Assembly (NCBI RefSeq): GCF_003205205.1
Contig: NZ_QJRL01000002.1
Location: forward strand, 340,695-404,694
From: Pseudomonas sp. LB-090624
Lineage (GTDB): Bacteria > Pseudomonadota > Gammaproteobacteria > Pseudomonadales > Pseudomonadaceae
Reading direction: 5' to 3'
Length of the DNA stretch: 64,000 bases
Below are positions 16,896 through 25,477 of the stretch, one piece after another; position 1 is the first letter of the stretch; each line of letters opens with the position of its first letter. The translations under genes were made by a program, and so were the position numbers. The notes under the pieces were generated by a model. It worked only from the letters and a program-made list of their open reading frames with translations, made no database searches and was not told where the DNA came from.

Positions 16896-19795
16896 CCAGC
16901 CACACTCGCCTCCCCGCGCCCATGGGCCTGCTGATCGACCGCGAGCGGCCCCTGCGTTTCCAGTTCGACGGCCAGGCTTGCGCAGGCTTTGCCGGTGACA
17001 CCATCGCCAGTGCCCTGCTCGGCAACGGCCGCTGGCTGCTGTCGCGCTCGTTCAAATACCACCGCCCACGCGGCCCGCTGAGCATGGCCGGGCAGGACGC
17101 CAACACCCTGGTCCAACTGCCGGAAGAACCCAACGTGCTGGCCGACATGGAACCCGCCCGGGACGGCCAGGTGGTCGACGGCCAGAACTTCAACGGCAGC
17201 CTGGAGCACGACCGCGACGCCTACCTGGGCAAGTTCTCGCGTTTCATGCCTGTGGGCTTCTACTACCGCTCGTTCTACAAGCCCAAGGGCATGTGGAAGG
17301 TCTGGGAGCCACTGATCCGCAAAAAGGCCGGCCTGGGCGTGCTCGACCTTGGTTTCAAGCCGCAGTACTACGATAAGGCCTACCTGTTTGTCGAGGTGGC
17401 GGTGATCGGCGCCGGCCCGGCCGGCCTGCGCGCGGCGCTGGACGCGGCCAACGCCGGGGCCCAGGTGCTACTGATCGAACAGCAGCCAGTGCTCGGCGGC
17501 TCGCTCACCTATGCCCGCTTCGATATCGCCGGCACCCGTGCCGCCGCCCTGCGCCAAGAGCTGCTGGCAGCCGTGGAAAGCCACCCGAACATCCAGGTAT
17601 TGCTGGAAGCCACCTGCAACGGCTGGTTCACCGACAACTACCTGCCGGTGATCCAGCACAAACGCCTGTACAAGGTCCGCGCCAACCGCTGCCTGGTAAC
17701 GGCCGGCTCGTTCGACCAGCCGGTGGTGTTCCGCAACAACGACCTGCCCGGCGTGATGCTGACCAGCGCTGCACAGCGGTTGATGAAACTGTATGCGGTC
17801 AAGCCGGGCGAGCGTGCGGTCGTCCTGACTGGCCACGATGACGGCTACCTCGCCGCACTTGACTTGCAGGAGCAAGGCGTAGCCATAGCAGCGGTGGTCG
17901 ACATGCGCGCGGCGCCGGCCGATGCCACACTGGCCGCCGAGCTGAAGCGCCGCGATATCCCCGTGCACCTGGGCAGCACCGTGTACGAAGCGCTGCATGA
18001 CGCAGGCATGCGCCATGTCAGTGGCGTCGACATTCGCCCGATCACCGGCCAGGGCAAGGTGGGCCCGCATGGCCTGCGCCTGGCCTGTGACCTGCTGTGC
18101 ATGTCGGCAGGCTACATGCCGGTGTACCAGTTGTTGTGCCAGGCCGGTGGCAAGCTGGCCTATGACGTCAACCGCGACGAATTCGCCATCAGCAACCTGC
18201 CGGCAGGGCTGGATATCGCCGGTTCCGTGAATGGCCGCCACGCGCTGGCCAATGTGCTGGCCGACGCCACTCGCGGGGCTGCCGAAGCGGTGGCTGCGCT
18301 GGGGCTTGAAGCGCCGGCGCAGCCGGTGTTCGGTGCCGAACCCAGGGTCAATTTCCCCTGGCCGATCTTCCCGCACCCCAAGGGCAAGGATTTCGTCGAT
18401 TTCGACGAAGACCTGCAAGTCCGCGACATCGTCAATGCCACCCGTAGCGGCTACCGCGATGTGCAACTGGTCAAGCGCTTTTCCACGGTCGGCATGGGCC
18501 CGTCCCAAGGTCGCCACTCGGCATTGCCCACTGCGCGGCTGGTGGCCCATGCCACCGGCCGCAGCATCAGCGAAACCGGGGTCACCACCGCCCGCCCACC
18601 GTTCCAGGCGGAAAAACTTGCGCATGTCGCCGGCCGCGCGTTCGACCCGTACCGGCAAACGCCGATGCACCACCGCCATCTGCAAGCCGGGGCGAAGATG
18701 ATGCCGGCCGGCATCTGGCAGCGCCCGGCCTACTACGGCAAGCCCGAGGACCGTGAACGCTGCATGCAGGAGGAGGCCCGCCACGTGCGCGAGAAAGTCG
18801 GGTTGATCGACGTTTCCACCCTCGGCGGCCTGGACGTACGCGGGCCGGACGCCGCCGAACTGCTGGAGCGCCTGTACACCTTCGGCTTCGCCAGGCTGGC
18901 CATTGGCCGTACCCGCTACGCGCTGATGACCAACGAGCACGGCGTGGTGATCGACGATGGCGTCTGCGCCCGCCTGGGCGAGCAGCACTTCTATGTGAGC
19001 GCGACCACCAGCGGTGTCGACCGTATCTACCAGCAGATGCTGAAGTGGAACGCACAATGGCGCCTGGACGTGGACATCACCAACGTCACCGCCGCACTGG
19101 CTGCGGTAAACCTGGCCGGGCCGCTGTCACGCCAGGTGCTGGCCAAGTTGTGTGATGACGTGGACCTGTCGGCCGAGGCCTTCCCTTACCTGGGCGTGCG
19201 CCAGGGCAAGGTGGCTGGCATCACGGCGCGCATTCTGCGGGTGGGTTTTGTCGGTGAGCTGGGCTATGAAATACACGTCCCAGCGCGCCACGCCGAACGC
19301 CTGTGGGACACCTTGATGCAGGCCGGCGCCGGGTTGGGCATCCGCCCGTTTGGCGTCGAGACCCAGCGCCTGCTGCGCCTGGAAAAAGGCCATGTGATCA
19401 TCAGCCAGGACACCGATGGCATGACCCACCCGGCAGAGATAGACATGCAGTGGGCCATCGCCCGCAAGAAGCCATTCTTCGTCGGCAAGCGCTCGATCGA
19501 AATCCTCGAGGCGCAGCCGCTCAAGCGCAAGCTGGTCGGCTTCACCCTGCCCAAGGGTAGCCCGCAGCCGCTGGAGGGGCACCTGGTGCTCGATGGGCCA
19601 GACATCAGCGGCAACGTCACCTCGTGCGAGTACTCGCAGACCCTGGGGCAGATCATTGGTCTGGCTTATGCCGGCGCCCACCAGGCAACCCCGGGCATGC
19701 ACATCCCAATCCGCGTGGCAGGCGGCGTGATGGTCAATGCCAAGGTGGTGCAACTGCCGTTCCACGACCCCGACAACCTGCGCCAGGAGCTCTGA
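16892..19795 (+). CDS. soxA: Sarcosine oxidase alpha subunit
   Basis: 967 residues, the usual size. It has an N-terminal 2Fe-2S-ferredoxin-like domain without the cluster (about 10-95), a NAD/FAD-type domain with GAGPAGLRAALDAANAGA near 170, and a C-terminal GcvT/aminomethyltransferase-like folate-binding domain from about 600. That domain contains GFVGELGYEIHVP and GLGIRPFGVETQRLLRLEKG. The folate domain captures the methylene group as 5,10-methylene-THF. Translationally coupled to soxD. Confidence 0.93.
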   Translation: MTSHTRLPAPMGLLIDRERPLRFQFDGQACAGFAGDTIASALLGNGRWLLSRSFKYHRPRGPLSMAGQDANTLVQLPEEPNVLADMEPARDGQVVDGQNFNGSLEHDRDAYLGKFSRFMPVGFYYRSFYKPKGMWKVWEPLIRKKAGLGVLDLGFKPQYYDKAYLFVEVAVIGAGPAGLRAALDAANAGAQVLLIEQQPVLGGSLTYARFDIAGTRAAALRQELLAAVESHPNIQVLLEATCNGWFTDNYLPVIQHKRLYKVRANRCLVTAGSFDQPVVFRNNDLPGVMLTSAAQRLMKLYAVKPGERAVVLTGHDDGYLAALDLQEQGVAIAAVVDMRAAPADATLAAELKRRDIPVHLGSTVYEALHDAGMRHVSGVDIRPITGQGKVGPHGLRLACDLLCMSAGYMPVYQLLCQAGGKLAYDVNRDEFAISNLPAGLDIAGSVNGRHALANVLADATRGAAEAVAALGLEAPAQPVFGAEPRVNFPWPIFPHPKGKDFVDFDEDLQVRDIVNATRSGYRDVQLVKRFSTVGMGPSQGRHSALPTARLVAHATGRSISETGVTTARPPFQAEKLAHVAGRAFDPYRQTPMHHRHLQAGAKMMPAGIWQRPAYYGKPEDRERCMQEEARHVREKVGLIDVSTLGGLDVRGPDAAELLERLYTFGFARLAIGRTRYALMTNEHGVVIDDGVCARLGEQHFYVSATTSGVDRIYQQMLKWNAQWRLDVDITNVTAALAAVNLAGPLSRQVLAKLCDDVDLSAEAFPYLGVRQGKVAGITARILRVGFVGELGYEIHVPARHAERLWDTLMQAGAGLGIRPFGVETQRLLRLEKGHVIISQDTDGMTHPAEIDMQWAIARKKPFFVGKRSIEILEAQPLKRKLVGFTLPKGSPQPLEGHLVLDGPDISGNVTSCEYSQTLGQIIGLAYAGAHQATPGMHIPIRVAGGVMVNAKVVQLPFHDPDNLRQEL

Positions 19796-19798
19796 GCC

Positions 19799-20401
19799 AT
19801 GAACAGTTTGCCAGCCGAAGCGTTTGTTTCTCGCAGCCCTCGGGCTGATGTGTTGCACACCTGTGCGTTGACTGACCTTACCGAATTGGCGCGGGTCGGG
19901 TTCCGTGGCGCTGACAGCGCGGCGTATTTGCAAAACCGAGGCTACCGTTTGCCGCCGCTCCCCAACAATGCCGTGCGCCAGGAAGACGGTGGCTGGGTAG
20001 CGCGGTTGTCGCAGACTGAGTACCTGCTGCTGGGCAGCCTGGCCGATGAGGGTGCACGGGTGGCTGGCGCTGAGGCCGAATGGGCACAGGATGCCCAGCG
20101 CAACTACCTGCTGCCGCGCCAGGACAGCCATGCCTGGCTGCAGCTGTCGGGTGAATTTGCCAGTGCGGTGATGGCCAAGTTGTGCGGGGTGGATTTGCGT
20201 GCCGAGGCGTTTGGGCCTGGCGCGGTGGCGCAAACCTCGGCGGCGCGGATCAATGTGATCGTGCTCAATGTGGGCAGCGATCAGCGACCGGCGTTGCAGT
20301 TGCTGTTTGATCGGGCATCGCTGGCGTACTTCCGTGATGCGCTACTCGATGCCATGGCGGAATTCGATGGCGGGTGGGTCGGGGTGGATGAGCTGATGTA
20401 G
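19799..20401 (+). CDS. soxG: Sarcosine oxidase gamma subunit
   Basis: 200 residues, starting 3 bp after the soxA stop with AGGAG upstream. It is a GcvT-like half domain: RADVLHTCALTDLTELARVGFRG at the start (written here as its family region, residues about 14-38) and the typical WLQLSGEFASAVMAKLCG and AQTSAARINVIVL segments. It completes the alpha-beta-gamma-delta enzyme. A REP hairpin follows, so this is probably the end of the operon. Confidence 0.88.
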   Translation: MNSLPAEAFVSRSPRADVLHTCALTDLTELARVGFRGADSAAYLQNRGYRLPPLPNNAVRQEDGGWVARLSQTEYLLLGSLADEGARVAGAEAEWAQDAQRNYLLPRQDSHAWLQLSGEFASAVMAKLCGVDLRAEAFGPGAVAQTSAARINVIVLNVGSDQRPALQLLFDRASLAYFRDALLDAMAEFDGGWVGVDELM

Positions 20402-20417
20402 CGCCCTGTACCCGCCT

Positions 20418-20439
20418 CTTCGCGGGCGCGCCCGCGAAG
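20418..20439. repeat. REP-type palindrome between soxG and a LysR gene
   Basis: CTTCGCGGG and CCCGCGAAG are perfect complements around CGCG. It sits between convergent genes. Confidence 0.8.
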
Positions 20440-20460
20440 CAGCCAACTCGGTATCGAAGA

Positions 20461-21345
20461 TCAGAGCTGCACCAGCCGCTCCCGCAGGAAGGCCACGAAC
20501 CCCTGCACCGGCCGCGCCACCTGCCGGTGCTGTGGGTACACCGCTGACAGCTGCAACGCCGGTGTTACCCACTCATCCAGCACCGTCACCAGGCGCCCAT
20601 CCGCCAGCGCCTGCCCAACGATGAACGTCGGCAGGTAGGTCACCCCCATCCCGGCAATCGCCGCATCCCTCAGCATCTCGCCGTTATTCGCGCGCATCCG
20701 CCCGGCCACCTGGATCGACTGGGCTTTGCCAGCCTGCCTGAACTGCCACTGCACCTGCCGCGAGTGCCCATAAGGCAGGCAGTCATGCGCGGCCAGATCT
20801 TCCGGCCTGGCCGGCACGCCCCGCGCCACCAGATACGCCGGGCTCGCGCAATACACCCGCTCCACATCGGCAATTCGCCGGGCAATCAGGCTGGAGTCCT
20901 CCAGCGCACCAATCCGCAGCGCCAGGTCATAGCCCTCACCAATCAGGTCTACCGCACGATCACTCAGGTCCACCTCCACATCCACCTGCGGGTGCAACTG
21001 CAGGAACTCGGTCAGCAAACAGCCGAGGTGCGCCATGGCAAAAGACAACGGCGCGCTCAGCCGCAAGGTACCGCGCAAGGCCTGGGCCTGGCCGCTGATG
21101 TCGTGCTCCACCTGCTGCACCTCGCCCAGCAGGCGCAGCGCTGACTGGTAGTAATGCTGGCCCAGGGGCGTGGCGTCCAGGCGCCGGGTGGAGCGGTTGA
21201 GCAGACGCACGCCCAGGCGTTCTTCGAGCTGCATCAGGCGCCGGCTGACCGATTGCTTGGACATGCCCAAGCGATCGGCGGCGGCAGTGAAACTGCCAGC
21301 CTCCATGACCTGGGCAAAGATCCGCATGTCTTCGTAAGGGTTCAT
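20461..21345 (-). CDS. LysR-family transcriptional regulator
   Basis: 294 residues from ATG 21345 (MNPYEDMRIFAQVMEAGSF); the upstream extension is not LysR-like. An N-terminal winged HTH (FTAAADRLGMSKQSVSRRLMQ, residues about 19-39) precedes a substrate-binding domain of the CrgA/DmlR type. It is divergent from an exported esterase gene with 146 bp between the start codons, so that gene is the likely target. Confidence 0.88.
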   Translation of the reverse strand: MNPYEDMRIFAQVMEAGSFTAAADRLGMSKQSVSRRLMQLEERLGVRLLNRSTRRLDATPLGQHYYQSALRLLGEVQQVEHDISGQAQALRGTLRLSAPLSFAMAHLGCLLTEFLQLHPQVDVEVDLSDRAVDLIGEGYDLALRIGALEDSSLIARRIADVERVYCASPAYLVARGVPARPEDLAAHDCLPYGHSRQVQWQFRQAGKAQSIQVAGRMRANNGEMLRDAAIAGMGVTYLPTFIVGQALADGRLVTVLDEWVTPALQLSAVYPQHRQVARPVQGFVAFLRERLVQL

Positions 21346-21491
21346 TGTCTCGCTCTTGGTGACAGTAAAACGCTTTATAGCGGCTTTTTCCCATCGCTGC
21401 ACCTGCCTAATCTACGCACAAGTCGCAGCGATGGCCCAGCAGGCCAGGCAAGACGCCCATTACCCACACTTGCACAGAAAAGGATTCGCTC

Positions 21492-22511
21492 ATGAACATT
21501 GTCCACAAAACCCTTACCGCTTCCCTTCTGGCCCTGTCCGTTTCCAGCGCTTTCGCCGCTGGCAGCCCAGGCGTCGAACAACACACCCAGGCCTTCCTCG
21601 AAGCCTTGGAACAAGGCGGCGGCCAGCCACTGGAGCAGCTCAGCCCGAAAGACGCCCGGGCGGTGCTGACCGGCGCCCAGGCCTCGGTCAAGGTGGACCT
21701 CTCCGGCATCGAGGTGAAGGCACGCACCATCCAGGCCAACGGCCAGTCGATCAAGCTGCAAGTGGTGCGCCCGGCCAATGTCAAAGGTGAATTGCCGGTA
21801 TTCATGTTCTTCCACGGCGGCGGCTGGGTGCTGGGTGATTTCCCTACCCACCAGCGGCTGATCCGCGACCTGGTGGTTGGCTCTGGTGCAGTCGCGGTCT
21901 ATGTCGACTACACCCCCTCACCTGAGGCGCACTACCCGACAGCGATCAACCAGGCCTACGCCGCGACCCAGTGGGTGGCCGAGCATGGCAAGGAAATCGG
22001 TGTGGACGGCAAGCGCCTGGCCGTGGCCGGCAACAGCGTCGGCGGCAACATGGCGGCGGTGGTAGCGCTGAAGGCCAAAGAGGCTGGCACCCCTGCCTTG
22101 CGCTTCCAGCTGCTGCTGTGGCCGGTGACCGACGCCAGTTTCGAGACTGCGTCGTACAAACAGTTTGCCGAAGGGCACTTCCTGACCACCGGGATGATGA
22201 AGTGGTTCTGGGACAACTACACCACGGATGCCAAAGCGCGGGAACAGATCTACGCCTCGCCACTGCGGGCCAGCAGTGAACAGTTGAAAGGCTTGCCACC
22301 GGCGCTGGTGCAGACGGCTGAGTTCGATGTGCTGCGGGATGAAGGCGAGGCCTATGCCCGCAAGTTGAATGCGGCCGGTGTGACGGTGACCTCGGTGCGC
22401 TACAACGGGATGATTCATGACTACGGCCTGCTCAACCCGCTGAGCCAGGTGCCGGCGGTCAAAGCCGCCTTGCGCCAGGCAGCGGGGGAGCTGAAAACAC
22501 ATCTGCATTGA
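21492..22511 (+). CDS. Secreted alpha/beta hydrolase (HSL-family esterase/lipase)
   Basis: 339 residues with a Sec signal peptide (to SSAFA). It has the oxyanion motif HGGGW, the nucleophile elbow GNSVGG, Asp in AEFDVLRDEG and His in MIHDYG, all in HSL-family order. It is a probable carboxylester hydrolase acting in the periplasm or outside. A strong terminator follows, and the divergent LysR gene is its likely regulator. The natural substrate is unknown. Confidence 0.87.
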   Translation: MNIVHKTLTASLLALSVSSAFAAGSPGVEQHTQAFLEALEQGGGQPLEQLSPKDARAVLTGAQASVKVDLSGIEVKARTIQANGQSIKLQVVRPANVKGELPVFMFFHGGGWVLGDFPTHQRLIRDLVVGSGAVAVYVDYTPSPEAHYPTAINQAYAATQWVAEHGKEIGVDGKRLAVAGNSVGGNMAAVVALKAKEAGTPALRFQLLLWPVTDASFETASYKQFAEGHFLTTGMMKWFWDNYTTDAKAREQIYASPLRASSEQLKGLPPALVQTAEFDVLRDEGEAYARKLNAAGVTVTSVRYNGMIHDYGLLNPLSQVPAVKAALRQAAGELKTHLH

Positions 22512-22517
22512 GTCAGT

Positions 22518-22553
22518 AAGGACAAGACCCGCATAAGCGGGTCTTGTCCTTTT
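22518..22553 (+). terminator. Strong rho-independent terminator after the esterase gene
   Basis: A perfect 15-bp stem (22518-22532 with 22537-22551) has the tetraloop ATAA and ends in a T-run. The reverse strand also begins with A/T, so it may serve both the esterase and the convergent DUF1330 gene. Confidence 0.9.
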
Positions 22554-22590
22554 GACATTTCGCCGCCGCGAACCGGCCGGCGAGCCAGAC

Positions 22591-22884
22591 TCAGGCCTCA
22601 AACCCTTCGACGATGATCACCTCAGCCTTTGCCACACCGTGGCGATGGCTGCACGCCTCCTGGTACAGCTCGGACCGATAGCACGCTACCGCCTGTTCGT
22701 ACGAGTCGAATTCGATCACCACGCTACGCTGAGGGGTAGGCCGCCCTTCCATCGCCTCGCTGCGCCCGCCACGGGCCAGGAAGCGGCCGCCGAACGCCTT
22801 GAAGGCCGCCGGCGCTCGCTGGGTGTATTGCTGATACTGCTCGGGGTCTGTCACGTCCACATGGGCGATCCAATAAGCCTTCAT
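22591..22884 (-). CDS. DUF1330 family protein
   Basis: 97 residues from ATG 22884 (MKAYWIAHVDVTDPEQYQQY), preceded by AGGAGAGCAACGC. It has a ferredoxin-like dimeric alpha/beta-barrel fold with the DUF1330 features YWIAHVDVTDP, FLARGG and VVIEFDSYEQAVACYRS. No catalytic role is established for the family. It is divergent from ribB with the palindrome ATGGTATACCAT between them, so both may answer to the same regulator. Confidence 0.85.
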   Translation of the reverse strand: MKAYWIAHVDVTDPEQYQQYTQRAPAAFKAFGGRFLARGGRSEAMEGRPTPQRSVVIEFDSYEQAVACYRSELYQEACSHRHGVAKAEVIIVEGFEA

Positions 22885-22919
22885 GCGTTGCTCTCCTGCT
22901 ACGGCGATATTTGTGTATG

Positions 22920-22931
22920 ATGGTATACCAT
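22920..22931. promoter_or_regulatory. Operator-like perfect palindrome between DUF1330 and ribBA
   Basis: ATGGTATACCAT is a perfect 12-bp palindrome centred between divergent starts (22884 and 22963). TGGTATACCA is the type of site often bound by FCD-class GntR regulators. A near copy (TGGAATACCATAA) occurs at 24291. Confidence 0.6.
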
Positions 22932-22962
22932 AAAAACCACCCCACCACAGTGAGCGTGCAAC

Positions 22963-24084
22963 ATGGCTTTCAACACCATCGAGGAACTTCTCGAGGACTA
23001 CCGGCAAGGCAAGATGGTCCTGCTGGTGGATGACGAGGACCGCGAAAACGAAGGCGACCTGCTGATCGCCGCCGAGCGTTGCGACGCCCAGGCCATCAAC
23101 TTCATGGCCCGCGAAGCGCGTGGGCTGATCTGCCTGACCCTGACCGACGATCACTGCCAGCGCCTGGGCCTGGAGCAGATGGTGCCGGCCAACGGCAGCG
23201 TATTCAGCACTGCGTTTACCGTGTCGATCGAAGCGGCCACCGGCGTCACCACCGGCATTTCCGCCGCCGACCGTGCGCGTACCGTGGCGGCAGCCATGGC
23301 GCCCAACGCCCGCCCCGAAGACCTGGTCCAACCCGGCCACATCTTCCCCCTGCGTGCCCGCGAAGGCGGCGTGCTGACCCGCGCCGGCCACACCGAAGCT
23401 GGCTGCGACCTGGCGCGCCTGGCGGGCTTCAGCCCAGCCTCGGTGATCGTCGAAGTGCTCAACGACGATGGCACCATGGCCCGCCGCCCGGACCTGGAAA
23501 TATTCGCCGCGCAGCATGGCATCAAGATCGGCACCATCGCCGACCTCATCCACTACCGCCTGAGCACCGAGCAGACCATCAAGCGCATCGGCGAGCGTGA
23601 ACTGCCGACCGTGCATGGCACCTTCCGCCTGGTCACCTATGAAGACCGCATCGAAGGGGGCGTGCACATGGCCATGGTCATGGGCGAGATCCGCCGGGCG
23701 CAGCCGACCCTGGTGCGGGTGCATGTGATCGACCCGCTGCGCGACCTGGTCGGTGCCGAGTACGCCGGGCCGGCCAACTGGACGCTGTGGGCGGCGCTGC
23801 AGAGGGTGGCTGAGGAAGGCGCGGGCGTGGTGGTGATCCTGGCCAATCATGAATCCTCGCAGGCCTTGCTCGAGCGGGTGCCCCAGCTGACCCAGCCGGT
23901 ACGGCCATACCAGCGTGGCCAGTCGAAGGTGTACTCCGAGGTGGGTACTGGGGCGCAGATTCTGCAGGACCTGGGCGTGGGCAAGCTGCGCCATCTGGGG
24001 CCCCCGCTGAAATATGCGGGGCTGGCGGGCTATGAGCTGGAGGTGGTGCAGAGCATCCCATTCGAGCCCGGGATTATCGGTTGA
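22963..24084 (+). CDS. ribBA: 3,4-dihydroxy-2-butanone-4-phosphate synthase with degenerate GTP cyclohydrolase II domain (RibBX type)
   Basis: 373 residues. The N-terminal domain (about 1-205) is a full DHBP synthase: the metal/acid loop [12 protein letters not shown] and [14 protein letters not shown] are intact. It turns ribulose 5-phosphate into the four-carbon riboflavin precursor. The C-terminal half is GCHII-like in layout, but the zinc-binding Cys cluster and CDCG motif are absent: the region after LVRVHVIDP has no cysteines. GTP cyclohydrolase activity is therefore unlikely. No FMN riboswitch was seen upstream. It lies beside an ABC transporter and is probably not the housekeeping copy. 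Confidence 0.88.
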   Translation: MAFNTIEELLEDYRQGKMVLLVDDEDRENEGDLLIAAERCDAQAINFMAREARGLICLTLTDDHCQRLGLEQMVPANGSVFSTAFTVSIEAATGVTTGISAADRARTVAAAMAPNARPEDLVQPGHIFPLRAREGGVLTRAGHTEAGCDLARLAGFSPASVIVEVLNDDGTMARRPDLEIFAAQHGIKIGTIADLIHYRLSTEQTIKRIGERELPTVHGTFRLVTYEDRIEGGVHMAMVMGEIRRAQPTLVRVHVIDPLRDLVGAEYAGPANWTLWAALQRVAEEGAGVVVILANHESSQALLERVPQLTQPVRPYQRGQSKVYSEVGTGAQILQDLGVGKLRHLGPPLKYAGLAGYELEVVQSIPFEPGIIG

Positions 24085-24091
24085 TCCACGG

Positions 24092-24183
24092 CCCCTGCGG
24101 GAGCGGGCAAGCCCGCGACGCAAACACCGCGGTGCATGGCACGGGCTTCGCCCGTGTTCGCTCGGGTGCCCGCTCCCACAGGG
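24092..24183. repeat. Paired inverted REP elements
   Basis: CCCCTGCGGGAGCGGGC at the left and GCCCGCTCCCACAGGG at the right are inverted copies of the P. putida REP end. Inside are the small hairpins GCGGGCAAGCCCGC and CACGGGCTTCGCCCGTG. Confidence 0.75.
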
Positions 24184-24290
24184 ATCGCGCAAGCTTTTAG
24201 ACACTGTTCAAGTCAGTTACCCCGACCAGCAACACCCCCGGGCTGAAGGCGGAGTGATGGCCGGTCGCCTCATACCTCTTGCCAAAAGTT

Positions 24291-24303
24291 TGGAATACCA
24301 TAA
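24291..24303 (+). promoter_or_regulatory. Second copy of the TGGTATACCA-like operator, upstream of the ABC transporter
   Basis: TGGAATACCATAA differs by one base from TGGTATACCATAA at 22921-22933. It lies about 150 bp before the solute-binding protein gene. The rest of the region 24184-24451 shows no coding signal on either strand. Confidence 0.5.
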
Positions 24304-24451
24304 TATGATATCCCGTAGACCTTGAATCTGCAGGCCGGCACCTACAATCACAAACGGCCACCTGACACTTTGTTTTAGCTGCTCCCCGAACACTGTTGGC
24401 GGGCGCACCACAAGCCCCGCCTCGAATAACAAAAGCAACGAGGGCGTAACC

Positions 24452-25477
24452 ATGCTGTTGAGCAAACGTGTAACCGCAGTGCTGTCCGCCAGCCTGCTGA
24501 CCCTGGCTTGTCAGGCCGCCCAGGCCGCCGAGAGCCTGAACTTTGTCAGCTGGGGCGGTACCACCCAGGACGCCCAGAAAGAAGCATGGGCCGTACCTTT
24601 CACCAAGGCCACGGACATCAAGGTTGTCCAGGACGGCCCTACCGACTACGGCAAGCTCAAGGCCATGGTCGAGAGTGGCAACGTGCAATGGGACGTGGTC
24701 GACGTGGAAGCCGACTTTGCCCTGCGCGCCGCCAGCGAAGGCCTGCTGGAGCCCCTCGATTTCAACCAGATCAAACGTGACAAGATCGACCCGCGCTTCG
24801 TTTCCGACCACGGCGTCGGCTCGTTCTTCTTCTCCTTCGTACTGGGCTACAACGAAGGCAAGCTCGGTGCCAACAAACCGGTCGACTGGACCGCCCTGTT
24901 CGACACCAAGACCTACCCGGGCAAACGCGCCCTGTACAAATGGCCAAGCCCCGGTGTGTTGGAACTGGCCCTGCTGGCCGACGGCGTAGCGCCGGACAAG
25001 CTCTACCCACTGGACCTTGACCGCGCCTTCAAGAAGCTCGACACCATCAAGAAAGACATCGTCTGGTGGGGCGGTGGCGCCCAGTCGCAGCAGTTGCTGG
25101 CATCTGGTGAAGCCTCGCTTGGCCAGTTCTGGAACGGTCGTGTCTACGCCCTGCAGCAAGACGGTGCTCCGGTGGGCGTGAGCTGGAAACAGAACCTGGT
25201 CATGGCCGACTTCCTGGTCATCCCCAAAGGCGCCAAGAACAAGGACGCGGCCATGAAGTTCCTGGCCAACGCCAGCAGCGCCGAAGGCCAGGCCGAGTTC
25301 GCCAACAAGACGGCCTACGCTCCGGTGAACGTCGACAGCGTGGCCAAACTGAACAAGGACCTCGCGCCAAACCTGCCGACTGCTTACGCCCAGGACCAGG
25401 TCACCCTCGACTTCGCCTACTGGGCCAAGAACGGTCAAGCCATCGCCGCGCGCTGGAATGAGTGGTTGGTCAAATGA
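24452..25477 (+). CDS. ABC transporter periplasmic substrate-binding protein (polyamine/PotD-like class)
   Basis: 341 residues, Sec signal to QAAQAAES. The fold class is that of spermidine/putrescine-type binding proteins (SBP_bac_8): LNFVSWGGTTQDAQKEAW, VQWDVVDVEADFAL, FFFSFVLGYNEGKLG and LGQFWNGRVYALQQDG. The substrate cannot be read from the sequence. It starts a four-gene transporter operon; the stop overlaps the next start. The candidate operator at 24291 links it to ribBA and DUF1330. Confidence 0.85.
   Translation: MLLSKRVTAVLSASLLTLACQAAQAAESLNFVSWGGTTQDAQKEAWAVPFTKATDIKVVQDGPTDYGKLKAMVESGNVQWDVVDVEADFALRAASEGLLEPLDFNQIKRDKIDPRFVSDHGVGSFFFSFVLGYNEGKLGANKPVDWTALFDTKTYPGKRALYKWPSPGVLELALLADGVAPDKLYPLDLDRAFKKLDTIKKDIVWWGGGAQSQQLLASGEASLGQFWNGRVYALQQDGAPVGVSWKQNLVMADFLVIPKGAKNKDAAMKFLANASSAEGQAEFANKTAYAPVNVDSVAKLNKDLAPNLPTAYAQDQVTLDFAYWAKNGQAIAARWNEWLVK

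Noticed and set aside
24085..24190. FMN riboswitch or CRISPR-like repeats near ribBA
   Set aside because: The repeated GC-rich motifs are REP elements between genes, lie downstream of ribBA, and do not show riboswitch helices or regular spacers.
22591..24204. 537-codon frame on the minus strand across ribBA
   Set aside because: Only its last 97 codons (the DUF1330 gene) have a ribosome site and a known family; the rest is antisense to ribBA.
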